Origin: Ophioderma brevispina
Lineage: Eukaryota; Echinodermata; Ophiuroidea; Amphilepidida; Ophiodermatidae
DNA: 64,000 nucleotides
NCBI GenBank assembly: GCA_023653785.1
Contig: JAMKCH010049152.1
Coordinates: 1-64,000 of the forward strand
Direction: 5' to 3'
This document shows positions 1-11,362 of the stretch, one piece after another. Under the pieces are notes generated by a model. That model was not told where the DNA came from, searched no databases, and was given only the letters and a program-made list of their open reading frames with translations. The position numbers and the translations under genes are program-made. The stretch's first letter is position 1. Each line of letters begins with the position of its first letter.

Positions 1-30
1 AGATAAACAAAAACAAAAGCAAAAATATGG

Positions 31-182
31 ATAACGCTTTCGTTCATAATATCGAAAGGAAACGTTTCCTGGGACTTATATTTCTCTGGAGTAATGGAAA
101 GATTATGACCTTTCTTCTGCTACCAAAATCTTAATTTTGATGGAGTAAATTTGGGGACGAGGTTGTCGATCGGGTCACCCAC
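31..182 (-). repeat. Dispersed repeat arm, inverted relative to 16495-16635
   Basis: Read on the minus strand, this stretch matches 16495-16635 over about 140 bases. Both share the block GTGACCCGATCGACAACCTC, then a region around a TTTTGGT core, then TTTCCTTTCGATAT. The two copies face each other across 16.3 kb. The right copy lies just upstream of the exon-like block at 16684. Nothing shows which transposon family it belongs to. Confidence 0.65.
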
Positions 183-186
183 CTTT

Positions 187-930
187 AAATACCACTATGT
201 GAGGTACGATAAAAAAAATGCATCAAGTCGGATTGATGCGCATTTATTTCAGAGTTGCAGTAAATTAAACTTATGTGACCAGAAACAATAAAACACGCAT
301 TTGCTTAAAAATCACAGGGTGAGCACATTCCGCAAATAAATGTGTGAAAACAAATTCCGATTCCATGCGACTCACTTGCTTAAATTGACCATAAAATTTG
401 AATGCAACAAAGGCAATAAAATTCACGCGTTAGTACTATGTAATTATCTTATTTTGTGTAGAAGACCCATTTTTAAACATTTTGTTGGCTTTCACACCGG
501 AAATGACCCCTTAATGACCTTTGACTTATCCCTGAACACTCTATATGATGCATGTGTCAGTGGTTCCTATGAAAAAGTTAAGGTGAAATCGGCTTAATCC
601 TGAAGAAGATTTTTTGGCAATTAAATGACATATTTGACCTCTGTGGCCAGGTCAAAGGTCAGATGGGGGTCAAAGTCGTATGGCTCCTGCGGCCAAGGTC
701 TAGCATTGCTGTGGTCACGTCTGCTCACAAAATGTCAAACCATGGCTGAGGTAGATGCAGTTAATAGTTTTCCTCCATAATCTGAATCCGATGGATGCCA
801 GACGAAAACCTTGAGCATTTTCGAAGAAACGACAAAATTCAAAATGGCCACCAAAACACTAAAAACTTATATGTTAATTACTCAAAAGTTGTAGTTGTTT
901 TGCCTGTCCAGTCAAAACACCCATTGTGAC
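187..930. other. Intergenic or intronic DNA without a supported gene
   Basis: An 85-codon open frame at 340-597 has no recognisable domain, signal peptide or splice context, and I treat it as chance. The only patterned part is a cluster of GGTCA half-sites around 640-690. Confidence 0.5.
649..661 (+). promoter_or_regulatory. Perfect DR1 nuclear-receptor type direct repeat
   Basis: The sequence AGGTCAAAGGTCA is two AGGTCA half-sites spaced by one base, the classic DR1 site of HNF4/RXR/COUP-TF receptors. A further GGGGTCAAAG lies about 10 bases downstream. Such motifs also occur by chance in interspersed repeats, so a regulatory role is only a suggestion. Confidence 0.3.
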
Positions 931-935
931 CATTG

Positions 936-1050
936 TGCGTACGTGAGTGTGTGTGTGGATGGATGGATGGATGGATGGATGGGTGGGTGGATGGGTGTGT
1001 GTGTGTAAGTACTTGTATGTATGTATTGTGTGTATGTATGTGTGAGTACC
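936..1050. repeat. Compound microsatellite (GT/GGAT/GTAT)
   Basis: A GT run is followed by GGAT tetranucleotides, GGGT variants, GT again and TATG units. The His/Thr/Pro-rich minus-strand reading frames here are translations of this repeat, not proteins. Confidence 0.95.
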
Positions 1051-1369
1051 GATTTGGTTCGGTTTTCTGAGGTTGGGGTGTGTGGAGCTTCCTTTGTGCA
1101 TGGGTGTGCGGGTGTCGTGTTGGGTGTGTCGGGTGTCGTGGACCGGGGTCGGAGGTCGTCTGGGTTGTGTTCCGGCCTGACATCATGCCGGGGGGATGAC
1201 GCAAGTTTGCTTGCAGAGTTTTTTATGATATTGTCTTCATATAAGATTCTACATGAATATGGTGCTGTGCAATTTGTTATTTATATTTTGTTGTGTACAT
1301 ATTTAAACAGTGTGATGTGCAATAATAGTAGTAGGCCTATTATTATTTAATATAATTTTTAATATTTTA

Positions 1370-1494
1370 TACTTCTCTTCACTGTATAAGCTCAAGGTCC
1401 ACAATGGAAATAAGTGTACATGTTTGTGTGCTTTCTTGTGTTTTTATCCTTGGTTATGACCTTAATAAAGTGAAATGAAATGAAATGAAAACTA
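1370..1494 (+). mobile_element. 3' end of a truncated non-LTR retrotransposon
   Basis: The stretch ends in AATAAAG followed by four GAAAT-type units (about 1470-1492). A short microsatellite tail directly after a polyA-like signal is typical of the 3' ends of CR1/L2-group LINEs. No reverse transcriptase lies upstream, so this would be a 5'-truncated copy whose left limit I cannot set. Confidence 0.5.
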
Positions 1495-1659
1495 TAATAA
1501 TTACTATAAAATAACCTTGGAGGAAAATATAAATATTCATTATTTTATAATGAGTTTGTGTTTTTTATTTTAATATTCATATCCTTTGTTATTCTAGTGG
1601 ATTACAATTAATTTGTATACATTATTATTCATATCCTTTGTTATCCAAACCTACTACAT

Positions 1660-1682
1660 AGGCTACTACTACTTGAAAAAAG

Positions 1683-1717
<35 letters not shown>

Positions 1718-1762
1718 ATAATAATAATAATAATAACAATAATAATAATAATAATAATAAAT
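1660..1762. repeat. ACT/AAT trinucleotide microsatellite
   Basis: A run of CTA/ACT triplets passes into AAT triplets, interrupted by GAAAAAA near the start and one AAC near the middle. Confidence 0.95.
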
Positions 1763-2043
1763 ATAGTCATAAAATGGTTACGACGATAATATGAACAGTC
1801 GTGGTTCTATTGGACCGTTCTATTTACAACCCTTTTCAGTTTTTCGAGTTCTTCGAATTATAGAAAAAATAGGAAGGATTAAAGTATAGAAGAAAAACAA
1901 AAATCATCTGAAACAAAACAAAACGGAAAACAAACAAAAACTTGTAATAGTTTTTTTTAGCTGGAAGAGTGCAAGTAATTTGAATGTGTTATGTGTTTTG
2001 CCAAACACTGATTTATTTACATTTTGCTCTACCTATTTCAAAG

Positions 2044-2106
2044 ACAATGAAAAACTCACAGAAGAAGTCAAACGACTGACAGAGGCTCTAAGCAATAAAG
2101 AAAAAG
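2044..2106 (+). CDS. Internal exon of an unidentified coiled-coil gene
   Basis: A 63-base exon with acceptor CTACCTATTTCAAAG and a perfect donor, G followed by GTAAGT. It is phase 1 at both ends, so its length is a multiple of three. The 20 full codons read NEKLTEEVKRLTEALSNKEK, a charged amphipathic heptad pattern with Leu or Val at a/d-like positions, as in coiled coils. The phase joins exactly to the next exon at 5141, giving a Glu codon across the junction, and the coiled-coil pattern continues there. No translated exon upstream was recognised, so the gene starts before the window or in unrecognised exons. I cannot name the family. A short chance exon is possible, but phase, splice sites and protein character agree. 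Confidence 0.6.
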
Positions 2107-3245
2107 GTAAGTAAATGTATTTATTCAGATATGCGATTGCCCTAAACATGAACAATTTACCCCGAGCAAATTTTACAAATGAAATCCCTAATGTGACTTG
2201 CAACGTTCTATACAAATCATAATATCTGTATTTTAAGTTTTTCATGGCTTCAGAGAAAATAAAACATAAATACAGCAGGGAATCCTGGCAGAGCTGGAAC
2301 AAATATAATCTTTGTATCGACTACCGAATTGCATAGAATGCATTAAAATACCATCAAAATGTATATTTTAAGATATACTATGGTTTTATTGAAACTGATT
2401 CTTATAGTCGGAGAGATATGGTCCAAGTTATGGCCTGACCGTAAAGTTGAGTATATACACAATGTTTTTTGCTGAACGTGATAGATCAGGGTGTGTAGAA
2501 TTAGAATCTGCCGGGTGCCAGCTTGGCACCCTTGGGCATTTTGAGAAGTCCAAGATGGCGTTGTCATAGATGATAATTATCTATTCGACCCTATATTACG
2601 AAACTATGGAGTTAATAAATATACTGTAGGACCCAATGAACAAGTATATGGCACTTGTAACATTGAGTCATACTTCAAATTCAAAATGGAAGCCAAATCT
2701 AATAATTTTGAAATATGCCCTATAACAGCAAATACCTGCGATAAAAAATAAACATGAAGTACTTAGATTATGTTGTTAGACACAATAAATGTGTTTCTGA
2801 TACTTTTAAAGTTGTAACATGACGTCAATCAATATGGCAGCCAAAAACGTGAATATCTTCAAAAGATACTTGACCCAAATTTCTAAATATTACCTTCAAG
2901 TATAAATTATTGTGTCAACGAAACAATTAGAAAATCAAAAGAGGCAAATGTCAAAAATACTAAAATTATGTTGGGCTCAGTTACTTGAAGCAAATAATGA
3001 CCTCTTGGTGTAACCTACGGTTCAAGTGTCAAGTATCAAATGTAAGTGTGAAACATACCGAAAAGACAAAACCATCTGCACCAACATGTTGACATCATTG
3101 AAATTTTGAAAAAAAATCACTCATAACATCTCGTTGTGTCTTATTATTTATGAGTCATAGAAAAGGCAGATTTAAAACCTGCTCCAATGATTAAAAAAAG
3201 GCCACGCGCGTACGCGCTCATATTAGACGCAGTGAAAAAAAGGCA

Positions 3246-4735
3246 ACATCTTCCTAGGGATCCATGCATTATATAACCACTTTTCTAAAGGATATTTTAG
3301 ATGAAATCCACCACATGTCAGAAGGCTTCAAAGACATCAACAATAAATAAATGAAACTGATAAAAAATTGTTCAGTAAGAAAACTAGTAGCAAAACATTG
3401 ATCTTAATTTTGCGTCAAAATGTGCAAAAAAAGACACTGATTCATTTTTTGCATTTTCTACGGCATTGATTCACCTAGACTTGTGCTGATTGCTATGAAG
3501 CACAAACATAAATGTCTAATGCCATTTTATATTTTTAGGGTTACTTGTATAATTTACCATAGGTTTCTAGAGTAAACCGCTATATGATGTATATAAAATA
3601 TTATGGCACCAAAGACCTACTATACTTTCCAAGAATTTTTTGATTAATTATTTACTTTATGTCACTAGGTATGTGCATTATGAAAATCAGAATCACAGTA
3701 ACTCTATTAAGATTTTTCATTTTGTCATGGGCACTTCCGTTAGTGCATAAGTGGGGATGACTCCTAGGGACGCATGCTAATTAACGCAAAAACGACCCGA
3801 TGAATTTCAATTTTTTGCGCCAATGCAAGCACAACTAAAAGTTTGACAAATATAAACCAATATATTGCAGCGTTAAAAAACGCCGGCCGAAAAACAAAAA
3901 GGCCCCCTTATGCAGTCAATTGTTAATATTAAAACTAACTTTTCTCTTATCAGTTTAAATCGTTTGATTATTTTTTCTCTTATCAGTTTAAATCGTTTGA
4001 TTATTTTTTCAAATTGTAATTTAAAAAAATGTATTCCTTAAAAGAAACAATTTTTTCAACTAAAAACATATTTTACTCTTAGAAATTGTAAATTACTAGT
4101 CTAGTAACCCCCCTTATGCAGTTAAGTGTTTATATAAACACTAGCTTTTCTCTTATCAGTTTCAATCTTTTGATTATTTTATCAAATTGCAATTAAAAAA
4201 AACACTTTTTTTCAACTAAAAACATATTTTTCTCTTAGATGTTGAAAATTGAGGTTTCCGATTGTAAAAACTTGTCACCGTGCATGAGTGATAAAGACTT
4301 CATATTTGACAACTAAACCGTAGTTTAACACTTATCTGCATAAGGGGGGGGGGGGGGCAGGGGCCTTATTTTGTTTTTCGGCCGGCGGTTTTTTAACGCT
4401 ACAATATATTTGGTTTATTTTTTTTTGTATTTGGCGTGAAACATTTATGTATGTGCTTAATATGGTAAAAGGTAAAAGTTCATTCATAGAAAATGCAGAA
4501 ACGAATTAGTGTCTTTTTCGCACATTTTGACGCAAAATGAAAATCAATGTTTTTCCCCTAGTTTTCTTACTGAATACTGAACAATTTTCTCCAGTTTTTA
4601 TTTCTTTATTGTTGATGTCTTTGAAGCCTCCTAGCATGTGGTGGATTTCATCTTAAAAATCTTTAAGAAAGTGGTTATATGAAGGGGATCCCTAGTCCCC
4701 CCCGTAATGTACTAACGGAAGTGCAAACCCCTTAT
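3246..4735. mobile_element. Nested foldback repeat inside the intron
   Basis: Two sets of inverted arms face each other. The outer pair is about 3246-3470 with about 4480-4705; it shares the CTAGGGATCC block, the ATATAACCAC block and CACATTTTGACG. The inner pair is about 3845-3905 with 4360-4425; it shares a run with CGCCGGCCGAAAAACAAAA. A further CACTTCCGTTAGT at 3733 pairs with 4715-4727. The block CCCTTATGCAGT occurs at 3905 and 4110 in direct orientation and inverted at 4328. Arms are diverged, which suggests an old hairpin-type element or a nested set. No transposase frame is present. Confidence 0.65.
3944..4009 (+). repeat. Two perfect 33-bp tandem units
   Basis: The unit beginning CTCTTATCAGTTTAAATCG is repeated at an offset of 33 bases. 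A diverged third copy sits at 4150-4183 in the same orientation. Confidence 0.9.
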
Positions 4736-5140
4736 ACAGCTAAGTGTTATTTAGATTTAAACTTCTGAGAGAAAAACTTTATCCATTAAAAAAAAAAATC
4801 AAGTTGGTTTTAATTAAAAAGCAAGACTTGGTCTGCGAATTACAATTTAAAAAACCTTGGTTTATCGATTGTAAGGTATTTGTTTCATCTTCTTAGAGAG
4901 AACAAGTTTATAAACCTGTTTTAAATTGAAAAACTTTGTTCTTGGTTGAAAAACTTGGTTTGTGCTTGAAAAAAAATCGGTGTTTGTGGAATAACTTGGC
5001 AATTATTTCACCCTGAGCTGGTTATACACGCTGCTTCTTCTTATGCTGTTAACATAATCATCAATATAATTATAACTCCCTAAAAGCAAATTTCGTGCGA
5101 TCAATCCTTATTCTGTTACTTAACTCATCTTTTCTTGTAG

Positions 5141-5277
5141 AAATTCAAAATCTCAACCAAAGGCTGAAAGATGCAAATGAGTCAACTACTTCCACGACCA
5201 CAGCAACTTGCACTTGTAACAAGCCAATTTCAACAAATCTTCAGAGGCTCGAACCAGTTCTAGTGAACATGGAGTAA
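5141..5277 (+). CDS. Terminal coding exon of the coiled-coil gene
   Basis: The acceptor is strong: a pyrimidine-rich tract ending TTTTCTTGTAG. The exon starts with two bases that complete a Glu codon begun at 2106, then reads IQNLNQRLKDANESTT and 29 more residues to a TAA at 5275-5277. The first part continues the heptad pattern of the previous exon; it is followed by a Thr/Ser-rich linker with two Cys (TATCTCNK) and ends RLEPVLVNME. The frame is open back through the intron only by chance, so the splice site rather than an ATG sets its start. Matching phase with the exon at 2044 is the main support. The family is not recognised. The Cys pair could be structural or a lipidation site, but that is speculation. 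Confidence 0.6.
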
Positions 5278-5454
5278 ATATCAATGCAATAAGCATGTAC
5301 ATGTGATATAAGCACGATGCTTTAAGAGGTGGTTGAAATGGATAGTTTTTGCTGCTTGCCTATTTTAACAAAGTACGGGTAACCCCAACACCAATAATTT
5401 TTTTCCGTTTATGGTGATTGCACCCTCAATAAGATTGATATTTCAAGCTAAGGG

Positions 5455-5460
5455 ATTAAA
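5455..5460 (+). terminator. Possible polyadenylation signal ATTAAA
   Basis: This variant hexamer lies 178 bases after the stop at 5277, and T-rich sequence follows (5475-5490). It is the nearest reasonable signal but is weak in an AT-rich background. Confidence 0.25.
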
Positions 5461-5519
5461 GGAGTAATCGATTATTTATTGTGACCTTTTCATGATAATA
5501 TTAAAATTAGCCATTACTT

Positions 5520-6100
5520 CAATGCATCAGGTCTGCCCGCACTCCTCTTTGGTGGCACAAGGGGGGTCCAAGTGGACCCCATCTCTGAAAGTCTAAGCAC
5601 TTTGCCACAATTGGAATACTTACGCAAACTCTGGTCTTTGATCAACACGACCACATAACAGGGAAAAATGAAAATCGGTCTCCAATCAAATGAGCGGTCC
5701 AAAATCCAACTTTAATGACGCGCACCAAATTCTCCAGCCCCCAAAAATGAAAAATCACTTTCCCGACGGCTTCAATAATGTTCATATAGTAGGACATAAA
5801 TGCAATTACATACATGCTGAAATAAAAAAAAAATCAAACAGTTCTCCAGTAACGATTTAAGGGGCACAACAAATTTTGAATAGCGCACATCAATATTTTT
5901 TTATGCTAATGATAGAAAAACGCCATGCCGGATTTGAATTTTTCCACCAAAATATCCGCAGCTGATATTTAGGCAATACAATTAACATAAAATTTTGGGC
6001 AAACAATTTAGCGTTAAAACATGGGCGCAAAACAAAAGGGAAAACGAAAGAAAAAAAAAAAGAAAAAAAAAAAGAAATCCGGGTCCACATGATCCCTTTA
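5520..6100. repeat. Dispersed repeat copy, related to 25820-26290
   Basis: Both copies share GGTCCAAG followed by an ACAACCACATTA-like block, GCACCAAATTCT or CCACCAAATTCT, GCTGAAATAAA, CGCCGGAA-like and TCCACCAAAATAT blocks, and end in an A-rich GAAAAACGAAA tract. Order and orientation are the same. The minus-strand Phe-rich reading frames at 5890-6185 and 26066-26290 are translations of the A-rich tails. Confidence 0.65.
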
Positions 6101-6109
6101 TGATGACGT

Positions 6110-6640
6110 TTCTCTTAAATTTGTAAAAGCCTTTAAAATAATTTCCTTTGGAATTGACAGTTAAAGATTGTACTCTCTCACGCAAGCGGTAAGCTACAGT
6201 TACCCTAAAAGCCTACTGTTTTTTTGACGTATTCTTTTTTTTTAACTACCTGCTTTTATTAATTAAAATTGTCCGAAGCATGCGATTTGTGGTGATACTA
6301 AAATTAATTATTGATAGTACTCTCCTGCTTTTGTATCCTGATTATAACAATTTAATTATGATTATATTTGTGCCTGTGCCTGCATAAAACAATTTGTCGA
6401 CCATGCTATTCTCAAAAAGTCTAACTTAAAAAAAATCACGTATTTTTTTGTGAATTTATTTTGGTGTTACTCTAAGTTTTTCCACATTAGTGTCAATCAT
6501 AGACACGCTCAAACGACCCTATCGAAATTCTTGTTATTTTGGACTTGGTAAGGGAAATGCATATTATGTCCTACTATTGCCTATAATGTCAATGAATATA
6601 TATTCAAAACAAGTTTGATATCATTTCTGTGCTAAAACCG
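6110..6640. other. AT-rich stretch, nothing recognised
   Basis: No open frame, repeat partner or motif of note was seen. Confidence 0.5.
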
Positions 6641-6643
6641 CAG

Positions 6644-6771
6644 CTAAAACGAAGCTCCAACACATGATCGACAATGCGATGACGGTAGAGCAACATTTCC
6701 TGCCGATGAAATCGCTCCTGTGCAGAACAGTAGTGTCCTCCAAACTACAAGTCTCTATACGACTTCCATAG
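6644..6771 (+). CDS. Candidate terminal exon, unidentified
   Basis: After GCTAAAACCGCAG the sequence is open for 41 codons, including KLQHMIDNAMTVEQHF, to a TAG at 6769. Base composition rises clearly above the flanks. Two bases precede the first full codon, so the exon would be phase-compatible with the donor at 2106, making it a possible alternative end of the coiled-coil gene. A one-in-three phase match is weak evidence, the acceptor has only a short pyrimidine tract, and no domain is recognised. Confidence 0.3.
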
Positions 6772-7111
6772 CGATTGCAAGAGATAGATGAGGCTGATCA
6801 CTTAAAGTACGGTGTACCAACTACGAACATTCGCTGTCAGGTCACTTAGACAGCACGGTGGGGCTATCTAGAAATAAAGGCTCGATTAAGCTGTTATACC
6901 GCCGGGCCTTAACACACCCACATTTTGGTATAACCCTCACATTTTTGGTTCGCCAATCAGATTCTTGAGATTTGGGTACCATCTAATTGCTGCTCCGGTC
7001 CGGTCGTACAATGTGGCCCACCATTCTGATATTCAAGTCCAAAAGTCAACCCTGTCATACCCTCCCGTGCGACTGACGATCACAAGGGAATTTAAATTCC
7101 TCATGTGGCAG

Positions 7112-7262
7112 AGTGCGTATTCAAAGCCAGCAACTTGAAGAATGTGAGACTGAAGATTCCGAAGTCTGCATTAAGAGGCCGTACGTGATTAAATACAACC
7201 ATTTCCACGCGCTTTCCAACGACCAAAGCCCGACCCGCGTAACCCCAGAGCAACAGCAGTAA
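7112..7262 (+). CDS. Candidate terminal exon with acidic, Cys-containing tail
   Basis: From an acceptor ending CATGTGGCAG the frame is open for 49 codons to a TAA at 7260-7262. The protein contains QQLEECETEDSEVCIKRPYV and ends TRVTPEQQQ. Many third positions are C or G, unlike the AT-rich flanks, which argues for real coding sequence. The in-frame stop at about 7074 limits how far it can extend upstream. A different acceptor two bases further (CAGAG) would change the phase. Another plus frame here is open for about 20 codons, so the frame choice is not certain. It could be the cytoplasmic tail of a membrane protein, but no domain is recognised. Confidence 0.4.
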
Positions 7263-7380
7263 AAACAATGAGGGTTGGAGCTTTTTGGTAAATTTCTTCT
7301 ACAAAGAAGGGACGCCATCTTATCAATTCAGAGTGAGGACATGAAAGCCCAAAGGCTTCAACCCATGTAATTTTAGGTAA

Positions 7381-7500
7381 GAAAAGAAAGAAAGAAAGCA
7401 ACGACGAAAGAAAGAAAGACAAGAAGAAGTGAAAGAGCGAAAGGAAAAGAGCGAAAAAAAGAGCGAAGAGCAAAAAGAATCGAAAGAAAGAAAAAACAAG
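7381..7500. repeat. A/G-rich low-complexity tract (GAAA units)
   Basis: Imperfect GAAA, GAGC and AAGA units give almost pure purine on the plus strand. A block AGCCCTAGTGCACCAAATCG follows and reappears in similar form at 23671-23700, so the tract probably belongs to a dispersed repeat. Confidence 0.85.
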
Positions 7501-7562
7501 AACAAACCTCTTGAGCCCTAGTGCACCAAATCGGGGTAATTACGATCTAGGTAAGCCTACCT

Positions 7563-8610
7563 CGCTAGTTACTACTCTCAACTCTATTAAACAATGCTAG
7601 CGTTTTAAGGAGGGGGGAGGTTGAAGAGTAACTTTCCGAGTAGTGCTCATCCCCAGAAAGTAATCGGGATGATAATTCACTCAGTAAGTATTAAGGGATA
7701 GATTACTCGCACTCTCCCACAAGCCAATTATGACACTACACCAAGGGGCTTCTTCTGCGCCAGCGCAATTATGACAACTGATGAAATGACAAATCCAATT
7801 TTGGACACGGGCCAAATATTCGTGGTAATTGTACATGTCAACTTATGAACTTATGACAATCATATATTCTACTAAAATTTGCAGGTTGACACCACGAGAT
7901 CTCGGTGCTTCTATAAGAGGGATCGAAATAAACCCAACCAACCAACCGATGGCGGGTTGTTTTTTTGGTTCATCCGGTTGTGCAAACAATGTGGATAGAA
8001 TGAATTTAACAGATGTCGTGAAAAAAAAAACCCAAATATGTCTGAAGCAAAGACTATAAGTCAACTTAAACTTGGAAATGTTAGCACCCTTCTGCATATA
8101 GTCAGGGCAACTATGATAAATCAATCCATTTACTTGTCAATGTATTTTTTTCTATTATACATTTGACTTTTTACTTATCATTTTCAATTGGATTAAAGTA
8201 AGTTATCTTTCTTTAAGCATATTGCACATTTTTTGAAGGGCGGGGGCGCCCCCAATTTTTCAAAAATTTGGAGATTTTTACACGGTTTAATTGGTAACTG
8301 CTAGTAAATGATACCTGTGAATGGTTAGCTCGAAAATGTCTAGTGTCACAAACGAAGGAATTTTGTACTAGAATAATTAATTCAACGGCTGCAGGAAACG
8401 GCCTTCCATGTGAAATAGCCGGGAAATAGCGCCATGTACGTGTCACGCTCATCCATTAGGTTTTTAATAGTTAGAGCAAGTCAAGTTAGAGGTTATTTTC
8501 CTCGAGGTGGCACTATTTTCATCATGACGGGACATAAACGTAGCATTTCCAGCTCTGCCGTTAACACTCGTCTTACCAACAAGAATTTTTTTGTAACACG
8601 GTTTTAACCA
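7563..8610. other. No gene recognised
   Basis: The stretch contains an AACC run near 7938 and G- or C-rich strings near 7612 and 8240. Short open frames on both strands overlap each other and show no domain. Confidence 0.5.
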
Positions 8611-8617
8611 AGGGGGC

Positions 8618-8637
8618 GGGGGTGGTTAACCACCCCC
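8618..8637. repeat. 20-bp perfect palindrome
   Basis: GGGGGTGGTTAACCACCCCC is a perfect inverted repeat centred on GTTAAC. Homopolymer runs of G and C form part of it, so it may be partly compositional. Confidence 0.8.
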
Positions 8638-8649
8638 CCCCCTCGAGAA

Positions 8650-11340
8650 TTTGTTATAAGCACCCGATGCTTATGATTTTTGATACCATGGATAGCTATG
8701 GTCATACTCTTTCCATTGATACCAAACTAAGTACCAACATACTAGTATGGCGTCACAATGACGTCATCAAGTCCGCGAGTCGGCAAAATTGGCATTTCGC
8801 ATTTTCGACCGACATAGGCGAAATCCAATTTTGCCGCTAAAATCGGCAGAAAATCGATTTTCATGCGGTTTTCAGCTCTAAGTGATTGATCAATTTGGCT
8901 ATTTTTACATAAACATAGAGTTTTAGAACGAAGCCATACTGTGCATAAGATTATCAAAAATGCACCATAAAATATCCTTAGGGGTTGCAACCCACCCCCC
9001 CCCTTTTTGAACTTTTGAAAACGGCAACCCAACCCGGTGAGTGCTATCTCACATTTTTTTCGTCTAAATGAAACCCCCCCCAAAAAACGCGGAAAGGATG
9101 AAAAAAGATTACCTAGAAGCTTTTTTACGAAGTTTTTTAGCATTTTTATAATTAAAATCTTGGGATTTATGTGCTTCATATATACGCTTAGAGGTAATTA
9201 ATTAAACTTAATAATACTTAAATCCAATACCTTTACTATATGCGATAATCATAATTTTAATTTTGTCATATGCCGTGCTCTAACTGTGTAAGTCTATGGA
9301 AAAATAAGGCGATTTGAAAAAGTTTTTTTTTTTTCTGAGAAAAATACAAGATGGGTATACATTTTGCTATATTTTGCAATGATTAGATTAATTGGTTATT
9401 TTAGAGTAGAGATAATGATGTATTTTGGTTCAAAACCTTAATTATTGGAGTTCTGAGGATGAAATGTTGCGAACCACTCTATTCGCAAGTGTACAATTTC
9501 AAAAGGCCATAGGGGCCATTCTCCGTTCAAAGTGTTTCAAAGTTTTTGTCTCAAAATGACGAATGCAACAGTAAGGATTCCAGAAATCATTGAAAATTGT
9601 AAACTTTAATATTCTCAGAACACGTAACAATGGCATGGTGCTCTTAAAAATATATCCGATTTTTAGTATATTTTGCCTCACGTTAACATAACACTTAAGG
9701 AACGTATCTGTCGTAACGTATCTGTTGGGCGGGGCCTTTTTTCTTTTTCTTAGTCGTAGCTGTTTCTGATGAAGTAGTGTTTCACACGACTTAGTCTTTA
9801 TACGTATCAGGATTACCTTCATACTACGCATGGTGTGGTCTTTCGACTTTATGTATCACGCGTTTGCAACGAGCCTGAGTGAGGTAACGTAATCTAAATC
9901 TGTCGCGGTATGAACGTAATAGGAGGGATTTCTTTCATTACTATGGCTAGAAATGTGTTATTTTTTCATTGAAACATGATTTTTTATGCAAAACATGTAT
10001 TAATTATAACATTGACATTCTTCTCGATTTATCACATATTGTGAGACGTGAGGTATTACAGTTATTTTTAGCAATTTTGTATCATTTCGAATTATGGTAA
10101 GGTATCTGTCTGCAATATTGGCGACATGCTATCAGAGAACTCTTACGAAACTTTAATAATCCAATATTTATCATGTTTTAACTTAACAATTAGTGCATAA
10201 TAGAGGCTGATAAAAAATGCAATGCAATCTGTGATATGCGCTCTGTGTAACGAGCAGGGACACATTTTAAAGAAACGGATTTGGGCTGGCAACATTGCGA
10301 AAAGCAAGAATTATGCCTCATTTAGCCCTTATGTTGATACTTCTCATCCGGTTACAACATCTTGTCCGGATCATTTTGAAAACGTAACTCATAGTTATAA
10401 TTTATATTCATAAGCATTCATTCTGAAAGGCCAAAAAACAAGCCTTTAAACTGTGCATGACTGTGAAGCGACACTAAAAAACGACTTTTGAACACTTTAT
10501 CGGGAAATGGAACTCAGGTCATAGGTCAAAAGGTCGGATTTCTTTTATTGTGGGTATTGTGGTCTTACGGGACCCCCATTTATTTGTGTTAGTGTCATGA
10601 TACAAAACTACCCAGGGAAAGGGTTATCTGGGGTGGGGTCCTAAGGACCCCCCTGGGCCACTACAGGAAGTTTTTTTAGCTGGCCACTTAAAGTGTGACT
10701 ATATAACATCCTATCTTCTTTTGCTTTTCGTCAGCATTTTAAAATTGATTATTTTAGTATTTTTTAAAATACACGCTCCTTGTTGGATCCCTAAACATTA
10801 TATTCTTAGTCAATTTCAAAGTAAAGTGAGACCCTCATTAAAAGATTTAGGTCTGTCCATAACCGTGAGAGGTAAGAGAAATTATTGTAATGGCCACAGG
10901 TAAAATTAAGTTTATGATACCAATACAATATTAGTAATGGAGCTAGTTAAATAAATGTCGACTTAAAAACATTATTTCAATCAAGATAGATGTGATGTTT
11001 CAATGAGTATGAGGATGAAACACATCATTTATTTCAATAAACGTGTTATTTGAACATGACATACTTTTGACACTGCAAAAACCATTCCTTATCGCAGCAC
11101 GGGAGAACATAATAAATTTATATCGATGCCAAGTCCCACAATTAAGTTTTTATTTGGTCATCAAAAATGTATCACGAGATTAGCGCAAAAGGGATTTCAC
11201 ATCCCGGCCAACAATGGCAAAGTCCTTCAATCGTTAACATACCATTGTGTAAATGAATGCATCAGTTTCCAGTAAGCCGATTCTGTACAGGAACTTTATA
11301 CCATGGTCACAATATGTTTTGTAATGGCAACAAAGGCCTA
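8650..11340. other. Long stretch without supported genes
   Basis: AT-rich sequence with C homopolymers near 8993 and 9075 and a GGTCA-rich patch near 10513-10535. Open frames at 8742-9179 and 9499-9831 (both minus) have no domain, no splice context and an AT-driven composition. No inverted or direct repeat was recognised. Confidence 0.45.
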
Positions 11341-11362
11341 GTCTCTGCATGGCCGGGGACTG

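Larger units (their letters stand above)
2107..5140 (+). other. Intron between the two coiled-coil exons
   Basis: The intron starts GTAAGT and ends with a long pyrimidine tract and TTTTCTTGTAG, with a possible branch site TTAAC about 25 bases upstream. It holds AT-rich DNA with several 'AATATGGCAGCC'-like motifs (2540-2990), then the foldback at 3246-4735, then AT-rich sequence. No additional exon was recognised in it. Confidence 0.55.

Noticed and set aside
878..1204. 108-codon His/Thr/Pro-rich minus-strand frame
   Set aside because: It is a translation of the GT/GGAT microsatellite; an overlapping frame gives a similar low-complexity peptide.
5890..6185. Phe/Leu-rich membrane-like minus frames, also at 26066-26290 and 7189-7505
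   Set aside because: They are translations of purine-rich repeat tails, and adjacent frames on the same strand give equally hydrophobic peptides.
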